A stretch of DNA of 64,000 nucleotides from Gentiana macrophylla. Lineage: Eukaryota > Streptophyta > Magnoliopsida > Gentianales > Gentianaceae. The stretch is taken from contig CM047805.1 of the NCBI GenBank assembly GCA_026214975.1, positions 192,891,620-192,955,619 of the forward strand, read 5' to 3'. The position numbers and the translations under genes were made by a program. Below are positions 55,540 to 64,000 of this stretch, in pieces (the first letter of the stretch is position 1; the number at the start of each line of letters is the position of its first letter). The notes below the pieces were generated by a model. It was not told where the DNA came from, ran no database searches, and saw nothing but the letters and a program-made list of their open reading frames with translations.

Positions 55540-55681
55540 CACCGACTTGGCTTAGTCGATGAGTCATTACCAACCAACTCCAGCATGTTTCTCTACCGCA
55601 CTTCACAAGCAAGCAAGCTATTGCCTGACAATTCTGGCCGATTGTCAGGGAAAGGATTCAGACTATCGCCTAGTGAACCTC
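55540..55681 (-). other. Host segment, left half, GC-richer than surroundings
   Basis: Together with 61607-61860 this forms one sequence split by the element at 55682. Read on the minus strand across the break, a frame of about 57 codons is open, starting near 61690 (MFHVHGREIKGRRLCHGSEG) and ending at TAG near 55610 (SGNSLLACEVR). The even base composition contrasts with the AT-rich TEs. It may be an organelle-derived insert or a gene remnant; I cannot identify it. Confidence 0.3.
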
Positions 55682-57339
55682 TGATGAGAGTCAAATTGGC
55701 TATCATTTACTATGTAATTATACCCCGTTTAGACCTCATTTTATATGTTTCCGGAGACATTTGTTTGTATTTTGATGTATTTTACACTTTGGTTATCATT
55801 TCGAGACCTAGGACGAAAAGTCCAGAAATCTCATTATTTTTCAGTGTTTTAATACATTCTTGGTCTCCCTAGTGTCCTGTAGGGATTACGTGTGGTATTT
55901 TTTGTGATTTTGTGCAGGACTTAGGTGTTCGAGATGTCCAGAAGGCAAGATACGAGGATTGGAATGTGTGCCCGAAGCTTAAACGTTCAAACGGATCAAA
56001 ACACGTTGGAACTACAACCATACCCTCTATTGATCTGCATTTTGATCCACCTTAGAGGCATTTTATGGGCTGGACATCTGTATAAAATCTGTAGGCAATT
56101 GAATGAGCTTTCCAATGCAACTTGAATCACTCAATTTGGAGGTCTACACACAAAGTAATGGCTGATTTACTGAGGTGTGTCAGCTAGGCGCGCGCCTGAG
56201 AAATGCTAGGCGCACGCCTAGCAGTTGAATTGGTCCAAAAAGTTTCAGTACATGTTTTCGGCATGTTAGGCGTACGCCTAGCGTCTAGATCTGCCAAAAC
56301 ACTATAAAAACCCCCATTTTCATCTATATAGAGATATATACATCGAAATTTCCAGCTTTTTATGCACTTTTTCTTCATCTTCCTTAGTTTAGATTAGTTT
56401 GTAGGTAGATTAGCTTAGTTTAGTTGTAGATTGTTGTAATCCGGAGGATCTCGGTGATAGCTTGACGTGTTATTGACGGGATTTCGATCGGAGATTTGAT
56501 TGTCTACAGCTTAATATAATCGGTATTTTGTTTTCCTTTCTTGTTCTTGCTTTCAATCTTGCTTTTGTTTAGCTTTGATGTTGATTTCTTGTTGTTTTTA
56601 TTGTTATAATGAGTAGCTAGTTTTCCGATAGTCGAGTTATGTGATAGTCTATGAAATCGAACCTTAGCCTGTTTGTGTGGTGTTTTTGATGTTTGACTGT
56701 TGATTCTCGACGTTACCGTAGTTCTAGAACTTATTCTTATCACGTTTTTTAAATTGGCCATTTGATAATCATATCACACGTATCGTCTTTACATATGTAT
56801 TTTGCGAGAGGATACGGAACCGGGGTTCTAGGATCACCCTGTAAAACCGACTGAGTTGTTCAGATTCGGTTTCGTGTGTGAGGTTTTGTATCGACTTGTC
56901 GAGCGTTTCCTGAATCATAGACCGTGTGAGGTCAGTTAAATCCGGTCTGAGGACTGTTGAACCTGACATAGGAGGGTAGATTATTGAAATAATATCTATT
57001 TTCAGAGCCAGGAAACGACACCCTACTTGACTTCGAGAACGTTTAGGTGAATCAAGAATACCTCGGGACTTAGCTAGGGTTTGTGAGTATTAGATTGGAT
57101 CAAAGCTCGGCTATCTCTTTTATATAGTTTTGAATCTTTCTTTTGTGTATATTTAGTGTTAGAACCGGTGATCTGAAAAATCCCCACGTTCAATAGTCGT
57201 GTTGGCCTAAACTAGGGACGAGACCGACTTTGGAACTCGACTAGATTCCCTGTGGGATACGACCTTGACTCACCAATTCTAGGCTCTGATTGACCCGGTA
57301 CATTGCCGGTAAGATTGGACACTTAGAAAAGGCCGATCA
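55682..57339 (+). repeat. 5' LTR of the non-autonomous Athila-type element
   Basis: 1658 bp. A palindrome cluster is at 56185-56280 and a TATA box (CTATAAAAAC) at 56302-56311. U5 word at 57249-57280. Confidence 0.94.
56185..56280. promoter_or_regulatory. Cluster of TAGGCGNNCGCCTA palindromes upstream of TATA
   Basis: TAGGCGCGCGCCTGA (56185 on), TAGGCGCACGCCTA (56207-56220) and TAGGCGTACGCCTA (56267-56280). The right LTR has the same three sites near 60444, 60466 and 60526, with small changes. The TATA box follows about 20 bp downstream of the last site. Confidence 0.75.
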
Positions 57340-57363
57340 AGTTTTCTGCCGCCGTTGCCGGGG
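57340..57363 (+). other. Primer binding site, altered Asp-tRNA type
   Basis: AGTTTTCTGCCGCCGTTGCC follows the LTR end. Compared with the sister elements, TTGGCGCC is changed to CTGCCGCC, while CGTTGCCGGGG is kept. Confidence 0.75.
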
Positions 57364-57541
57364 AATCGGGTTGATATCTTGTAAAGTAGTTGTGTTCTTA
57401 GGATTAGGTCATTTTTCTTATTTATTTTCTATGTATAGTTTGTTTTTATTTGTTTTTGTTGAAGCGTCACACCCTCTACTTCGGTAGCGGTAGTGACTAG
57501 TTACCTTGATTGTGTTCGTGTTGTTTCCCTGTTTGCAGATA

Positions 57542-58066
57542 ATGAATCCTTAGTACAATTCTGCGCCGGATCCTTACTCATTCGGAGGCTACAACTACGG
57601 TGCTATGGGTTACCAAACATAACCATTTTACCAGTTCAACCCATGCACCGCATCATACAACAATGAGTGGGGGAATGTCTCAAGTTACTATGATCCACAA
57701 CTCGATACTTCTCCCCCTCCGGAATCAGAGACCTCAACGGAGCAACGGATGGCACTTGAGCAAACTGTTGAAGAGTTGATTAAAGTGGTCCAAGAGCACC
57801 ATAAAGAGCTTTGAGAGGTTCGAAATGGCATGGCAACGATGCAAACAGCCATACGAAACTTGGAGCTTAAAGTGCAACAACTGTTTGAGGAGTTTGAGAG
57901 GAGAGAACGTGAGACTTTTCTTGAAGTCACCCCTGAGGAATGCTACGAAGAGGGTATGAATCCTGATATTATTGAATCATCTATTCCTTTTTCGTCGAGC
58001 CCTACTGTTATACCTACGGGGGTGCACCCTATTGAGTTTTTTGTTGAAGTTGAGCCTAAATGTTAA
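57542..58066 (+). pseudogene. Athila Gag-like fragment with in-frame stops
   Basis: One reading frame of 175 codons from ATG 57542 to TAA 58066, interrupted by three stops (TAG at codon 4, TAA near 57620, TGA near 57812). The first half is rich in Tyr, Asn and Pro (DPYSFGGYNYGAMGY, YNNEWGNVSSYYDP), like the linker after the Athila capsid. The second half is a Glu-rich coiled coil (RMALEQTVEELIKVVQEHHK, then RNLELKVQQLFEEFERRERE). No capsid core or pol follows. Retention of just this part of gag is an odd feature of the family. Confidence 0.65.
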
Positions 58067-59925
58067 TACTTGGTGATTGAGTCATTGTTAGTTGGAGTAT
58101 GTTTTAGTTCGGGGAAGTGAGTTCATTGTTCTGTGCAATGGACTCATCGAACAAATCGTGGTGGTGGGGATTGAGCCCTGTGTTTTTTGTATTTCATTTT
58201 CAGGGGGTGCTCAATTCCAACGATTTTTTTAGGGAGAAGCAACGGTTTGCTCTCTTTTGGTATAGTTATCCTTAACATAGTTGGGGGTAGAAAGTCGAGC
58301 TGAGGACTATAAACTCAGAATGTGCTTTTATTGCTTTTCTTTCCCCTCGTGTTTCACTGTGTTTCTTTAGTTTGTATTTTGATACTTCGAGTAAGTTTTG
58401 ATGTTATATAACTCGAAGAAGTGTGTTTTGGGGGTGGTGATCCATCTAGTTTCATTTCGATATCTCCATACCTGTGTATCTTGTATATGCTGTGTTGCTT
58501 GTCGATATTAGCACAGGTACCCTGAGAGTTCATTTTATGGATGCCACGTGGTCGTACTCGTGCCTTTTGCGGTTGTAAGCTAACTTTTCTACCCTTATCA
58601 TTCGTGTTTTGTTTTAAAGTAGGGGGTGGTTGGTTTAGCTTCAATGTTTAGTTTTCATGTGGAACGAGTTATACTTAGTGATTGTAATCCCTTTGGTGTA
58701 AATGAGTCATTTTTAGAAATTTGGATACCTTTGACATTAGTTTTGATACATTAAGCCTATAGTTTTGTTTTATTAAACACATAGTGATTGTACGAAGGCA
58801 TTTCATTTGAGTAGGGATCTTGTATTGAGAATGGAATAGTTCTATCACATTAGCTTTGACTTCACGAATCACCTTGACTAGTGAACGATTATAGTTGTGT
58901 TATGACCCGGTTACCTAGAACTTATATTAGTAACTTCGAGGTGAAATAGAAAGGTCGTCATTTTTAGGTACGGGATGACGGTTTTGGCATTTATTTTGAC
59001 CCGATCAGAGCCAAAGGCCAACCTAAACGTTTAATCCAATGTTACCCCTCTAAGCCTTTTGTAGGGTGGTTAGGCCGCCACCCGAACTAGCCTTTCGTGT
59101 TACTAACCCATGAAAATCGATGTCCTTAACATTATTTCGGTCTAATATCCTTGACTACCTTGCAATTGAGCTTGTTCGTTCCGCACATTTTTACGATGTT
59201 GCGAGGTATTTTTGAGACGTAAGTAATGGTATGGAGTCGTGATTTATGAGTTATTCGGAACGAGGAGTGTAGCAATGTGTAGGTTCCAGTTTTGTTCGGA
59301 ATTTTGATGTATATAAGAAAAGAAAAAAAAGAAAAAAAAGAAAAAAAAACAGAGTGTATGTAATTATAGTTTGTTATAAGTCCAAAAATGGACTATGGTA
59401 CTATAGTTTTGTTGTGTAGAAGAAAAGAAAGAAAAAGTTGAAGTTAGGGTTTGGATTCCGAAGTTGTAAATAGTCGGAAAGATTGAAGACAAAGTGATAG
59501 CCGAGTTTTGTATGTATTTATCGGTTAAAGCTCTTTTGCACCTTTTTTTTTCTTCTGTTTTATCATATATATCCTTTTGTAGCCCGAACCCTAGCCTAAC
59601 ATTATAACCCTTCAAGTCCTGCTCGACAATACTAGACGACGTTTGACCTCGATTAGTGGAGATGTTTATGAAATATAAGCCTATGGTGTAACCTCGGTAC
59701 ATTATACGTCTATAATCTAAACCAGTCATAGGTGATGAATGTTGGAGAAGCTATACACACACACACATTATTTTTCTCAATACAAGGTTGAACTTAAATC
59801 CTATGCATTTGTGTCAATTACTTGTGTTTTACCATTCCAATTCATTTAGACTAAATGTATGTTAGCAATGTTGACTCCATCTTTATTTTTGAATCGCTCA
59901 TCTTTGCTCGAGAGCGAGCAAAAGC
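58067..59925 (+). other. Post-gag non-coding region
   Basis: It has the landmark AAAGTCGAGCTGAGGACT near 58290-58318, also present at 18928-18956 in the other Athila-type element, and an A/G-rich tract near 59310-59350. Open frames are short and unrecognised. Confidence 0.6.
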
Positions 59926-59940
59926 TAAGTAGGGGGTAGT
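59926..59940 (+). other. Polypurine tract
   Basis: TAAGTAGGGGGTAGT abuts the right LTR. Confidence 0.85.
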
Positions 59941-61601
59941 TGATGAGAGTCAAATTGGCTATCATTTACTATGTAATTATTCCCCATTTAGACCTCATTT
60001 TATATGTTTCCGGAGACATCTGTTTGATTTTGATGTATTTTACACTTTGGTTATCATTTCGAGACCTAGGACGAAAAGTCCGGAAATCTCATTATTTTTC
60101 GGTGTTTTAATACATTCTTGGTCACCCTAGTGTCCTGTGGGGATTATGTGTGGTATTTATTGTGAATTTGTGCAGGAATTAGGTGTTTGAGATGTCTGGA
60201 AGGCGAGATACAAGGATTGGAACGTGTGCCCGAAGCTTAAACGTTCAAAGGGATCAAAACGCGTTGGTATTACAACCATACCCTCCATTGATCTGCATTT
60301 TGATCCCCCTTAGATGTATTTTCTGGGCTGCACGTCTTCATGAAAGTTGTAGGCAATTGAATGCGCTTTCCAATGCAACTTGAATCACTCAATTTGGAGG
60401 TCTACACACAAAGTTATGGCTGATTTACTGAGGGTGTGTCAGCTAGGCTCGCGCCTGAGAAATTCTAGGCGCACGCCTAGCAGTTGACTTGGTCCAGAAA
60501 GTTTCAGTACGTGTTTTCAGCATGTTAGGCATACGCCTAGCGTCCAGATCTGTCAAAACACTATAAATACCCCCATTTTCATCTATATAGAGATATATAC
60601 ATCGAAATTTCCAGCTTTTTTTTGCACTTTTTCTTCATCTTCCTTAGCTTAAATTAGTTTGTAGGTAGATTAGCTTAGTTTAGTTGTAGATTGTTGTAAT
60701 CCGAAGGATCTCGGTGATAGCTTGACGCGTTATTGACGGGATTTCGATCGGAGATTCGTTTGTCTACAGCTTAATATAATCGGTATTTCATTTTCCTTTC
60801 TTGTTCTTGCTTTCAATCTTGCATTTGTTAGCTTTGATGTTGATTTCTTGTTGTTTTTATTGTTATAATGAGTAGCTAGTTTTCCGATAGTCGAGTTATG
60901 TGATAGTCTATAAAATCGAACCTTAGCCTGCTCGTGTGGTGTTCTTGATGTTTGACTGTTGATTCTCGATGTTACCATAGTTCTAGAATTTATTCTTATC
61001 ACGTTTGTTGAATTGGCCATTTGATAATCGTATCACACGTATCGTCTTTACATATGTATTTTGCGAGAGGATACGGGAACCGGGGTTCTAGGATCACCCT
61101 GTAAAACCGACTGAGTTGTTCAGATTCGGTTTCATGTGTGAGGTTTTGTATCGACTTGTCGAGCGTTTCATGAATCGTAGACCGTGTGAGGTCAGTTAAA
61201 TCCGGTCGTCGGATTTGTTGAAACGACATAGGAGGGTAGATTATTGAAATAATGTCTATTCTCAGAGTCAGGGAACGACACCCTACTTGACATCGAGAAC
61301 GTTTAGGTGAATCAAGAATACCTCGGGACTTAGCTAGGGTTTGTGCGTATTAGATTGGATTATAGCTCGGCTATCGCTTTCATATAGTTTTAAATCTTTC
61401 TTTTGTTTTGTATTTTAGTGTTTGAACCGGTGATCTGACAAATCACCGTCTCCAGTAGTTGTGTTGACCTAAACTAGGAACGAGACCGACTTTGGTACTC
61501 GACCAGATTCCCCGTGGGATACGACCTTGACTCACCAATTCTAGGCTACAATTGACCCGGTACATTGCCGGTGAGATTGGACACTTAGAAAAGGCCGATC
61601 A
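59941..61601 (+). repeat. 3' LTR of the non-autonomous Athila-type element
   Basis: 1661 bp. It matches the 5' LTR along its whole length, with dispersed single-base differences, so it is an older insertion than the Tat or nested Athila copies by eye. TATA box at 60561-60570. Confidence 0.94.
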
Positions 61602-61606
61602 ACCTC

Positions 61607-61860
61607 CCAAAAGGCTCCAGCCAACCCCACTGCCCTCTGAACCATGACATAGCCGTCGGCCCTTGATTTCTCGTCCATGAACATGGAACATTGGGGAAAA
61701 CTTTTGGTACCATCACCCTAGGACTGTCGATGAGCCAAAGTCAAGAGGCCCTGAGACCGGTGACTAGACGTTCTGCGGTGCAATAACCCCAACTCATCTA
61801 GTCGCTAAGAGTTTTGCACTACATGCGGAATGCTATTCAAGCAAGAACAAAATTGGTTAT
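61607..61860 (-). other. Host segment, right half
   Basis: Continuation of 55540-55681 beyond the insertion. It contains words such as TCTAGTCACCGGTCTCAGGG on the minus strand and is GC-richer than its surroundings. Origin unknown. Confidence 0.3.
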
Positions 61861-61964
61861 CATGACGACTTTTTTTCATTAATTTTAAGATGACCGGTGT
61901 ATGTCAAAACCAAACTTTATAAGACCGTCATGACATTTATTATTCAAATGGAAGTTAGTGTTAC

Positions 61965-61966
<2 letters not shown>

Positions 61967-62018
<52 letters not shown>
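61967..62018. repeat. (AT)n microsatellite
   Basis: About 25 AT units. Confidence 0.95.
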
Positions 62019-62019
<1 letters not shown>

Positions 62020-63300
62020 AAACTTATTGCAAAATTTAAGCAAGGTACCTATTAAAATTCACATCCTCCCTGGAATATATTTCGGATATATATAATTATA
62101 TACTTGTCAGCTTATAAGAAATCTAAGGATGAACTAGTAATGTTTGAAAATTAAGAGCCTAATTAGAAACAATATGACCAAAATATCTATATATTAACGA
62201 AGTATTATAAAAACATGGATTGGTAAAAACAACATCATGATTTATTATTATGAAAATGAGAAACGATTTTTATATATAAGATAGAATGATAAATCTATGC
62301 GGAAAAAAAAAATTGATTCGTTAATAGTACGCACTTTTGCTTTCAAAATTAAAGTCACACTGATTTGACCGAAATTGCATGAAAAAAATATATTTGATCA
62401 AACAAAAATAAATATGCATAACTTAGTGATTTTTTTCTTTCTCCAACCAAAACATTCACACCGTTAAAATAATTGTTCATAACACACTAGTCTTTTAACA
62501 TACAAACGTTTGAATTACATAACATAATATAAAATAAATAAAATAAAATAAAATAAAATCAAACAGTAATGTTACCTTTAACCATAAACTTAATATACCA
62601 GTATTTTATTGGAAGTCAATTAAACAAAACACACATTGGTTACAAAATGACAAATATGTATCTATATGAAACAAAAACTATAGAACAAAAATTAGGGGTT
62701 CAACGTATTTGTAGATACAGAACACTTGAAACTTGATGGATTGGCACGTAGGAAAGTAATAATAAAAAAAAAATATAAATAACAAAAGGACATAGTTAAT
62801 AAAAAATAAAAATAATGTAGAACTCACGGTGCCAAATTTTGATATCAACATTTATGGTAGTACTTCCTTTCTTCTGATTTAATGATTTGAGGCTCACACC
62901 TAATTTCTATTTATAGTGCTAAAACTCCTTACTAGTGAGGATAAGATGTAATTTAAATTTTGAACTTTTAAATATTTTTGTTGCAACAACCTTTATTTTA
63001 TCAACTAAACTATAGATATAATTTGTTAAATATAATCCCCTAAGGACACCAAGGATATGGCAGTTCCAAGCACTATCCCTTTTTCCAACCTTATTACTAA
63101 CGCTATTGTCTTCAAAAAGTACATATGTATTCAAAGTGTTATATTTGCATTATTTGTCGGTCATTAAAAAATACAATAATAATAATAAAATAAATAAGAT
63201 TATAATAAGTTTCCATTTATTTATATTATAACATTCACCGCTAATTCTTATAATAGTATGAACCCAATAATAGTATAAGGTATATCTCGATAATGTATGA
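62019..63300. other. AT-rich spacer, possibly a minus-strand LTR
   Basis: No gene seen. It leads into 63301-63317, which could be the start of a minus-strand LTR, so part of this stretch may be LTR. A TTTATAGTGC word near 62910 is TATA-like. Confidence 0.35.
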
Positions 63301-63335
63301 ATATTTTGGGGTGTTACATCACCCCCATGCAATGG
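63301..63335 (-). other. Possible LTR start and polypurine tract
   Basis: The minus strand reads TTGCATGGGGGTGA then TGTAACACCCCAAAATATTC. That is a purine tract followed by an LTR start of the kind found in chromoviruses. No coding sequence supports it on the right side. Confidence 0.35.
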
Positions 63336-63828
63336 CGGGTGTTAAATTTATTAGATAGTTTTTTTTTAAAATAAATTGAAGAAGAAGATGGAGACCAAAG
63401 AAGAAATAAAAGATTCCATCCTTTTGAGACGCGGGACGATAGGAAATATAAAATATAATGCTTTTTTTTGGGAATTCTAAGTTGAGTTGATCTCAAACCC
63501 AGGAGACCGAAGGTATTTTTGGTACCAAGTAAAGGATTTAAATGAGTTGGTTACGGTGTTCTGGTAATTAGTTTTGTAGTGGTAAGTGTCGTAGATAGAA
63601 TGAAGTTTTCGCTAGTTGACCTGGATAATCAGTAGTGCTTGATGTATTATATCAAGAGGAGGATCGGTGAAGTTTAGTGGTGTTCTGCATTAACATCACT
63701 CAATGAAATGAGGCTCTATTTGTCGTCAATACTAGCTTCTGTCAATGATTTTGACTATATCTCGTGGTCACATAGATCTTTGATGGTATGTTCTTTATGT
63801 TTTTGTTTTGCCTGGACGAGCAAAAGAG

Positions 63829-63843
63829 CAAGTGTGGGGGAGT
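63829..63843 (+). other. Polypurine tract of another Athila-type element
   Basis: GCAAGTGTGGGGGAGT is followed by TGTTAAGGTGC. This is the Athila form of PPT and LTR start. Confidence 0.65.
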
Positions 63844-64000
63844 TGTTAAGGTGCTTTTACACGCTTTATATTGATATATTTTATAATGATTTTCATTTAT
63901 ATAATTTGCATAAGAATCAAGTGTTTATACGGGAAATATTGAGCAAGTGAGGTTTTAATGCTGAATATGATGAAAACGACGATTTACAGTGTTTATTTGA
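63844..64000 (+). repeat. Start of a 3' LTR, cut by the window end
   Basis: TGTTAAGGTGCTTTTACACG begins directly after the purine tract. The element's body lies to the left, but I see only short open frames between 63340 and 63828, so it is decayed or non-coding there. Confidence 0.55.

Larger units (their letters stand above)
55682..61601 (+). mobile_element. Non-autonomous Athila-type element with gag remnant, TSD ACCTC
   Basis: LTRs 55682-57339 and 59941-61601 (TGATGAGAGTCAAATT...AAGGCCGATCA), flanked by ACCTC at 55677-55681 and 61602-61606. An Athila-type but altered PBS and the PPT AAGTAGGGGGTAGT are in place. The 2.6-kb interior keeps only a Gag-like fragment and the post-pol landmark. 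The LTR start TGATGANNGTCAAATT and a U5 word (CCTGTGGGAT...GACCTTGA) are shared with the element at 15587. Confidence 0.93.

Noticed and set aside
58354..58644. 96-codon minus-strand frame in the Athila-type interior
   Set aside because: Lys/Thr/Gln-rich translation of AT-rich DNA without a domain; no support for a gene.

Overview
This is plant nuclear DNA made almost entirely of transposable elements, most likely from a eudicot heterochromatic or pericentromeric region. The evidence is AT-rich sequence, nested LTR retrotransposons of typical plant lineages (chromovirus, Athila, Tat and Copia types), a Mutator-like foldback element, MITE-like pieces and long (AT)n runs. The species cannot be named from the sequence. 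I see no intact host gene. The only long open reading frame is the reverse transcriptase/RNase H part of a Tat-type Ty3 retrotransposon (30589-32838).

Layout. (1) 822-6408 plus 23376-23664 is the 3' part of a minus-strand chromovirus: a large LTR with an internal duplication, then broken chromodomain, integrase and RNase H sequence. (2) It is split by a minus-strand non-autonomous Copia-type element, 6409-23370 (TSD ACCGT). The right LTR of that element is in turn split by a plus-strand non-autonomous Athila-type element, 15587-23169 (TSD ATCGC). This gives three nesting levels. (3) A second Copia-type LTR and leader (23665 to about 26700) also interrupts the chromovirus. (4) 27332-38574 is a foldback Mutator-like element (9-bp TSD ATTTAGCCC) carrying a full-length Tat-type element, 28100-37717 (TSD GTGTC). 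The Tat element has gag, protease, RT, dual RNase H and integrase regions, a 3' minisatellite, and an antisense, intron-containing extra gene. (5) 39241-41195 is an unusual inverted TRIM-like element (TSD ATACC) inside a Copia LTR, followed by a broken Copia gag and rearranged LTR pieces. (6) 44231-55534 is a complete but decayed minus-strand Athila element (TSD CTTGA). (7) 55682-61601 is a complete non-autonomous Athila-type element (TSD ACCTC). (8) 61602-64000 is AT-rich spacer with fragments of further LTR elements; one 3' LTR runs off the right end.

Most interesting points. Three Athila-type families each carry a cluster of short GC-rich palindromes just upstream of the LTR TATA box. The palindrome sequence differs between families, but its position is the same. 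The TRIM-like element is bounded by a TSD yet shows the U5 end of an LTR at both outer edges. The antisense Tat gene keeps recognisable introns. The non-autonomous elements keep only the cis-acting parts (LTR, PBS, PPT) and would depend on proteins from coding relatives such as the 44231-55534 Athila copy, which is itself too damaged to supply them. All family assignments come from motif recognition by eye; no database search was run.
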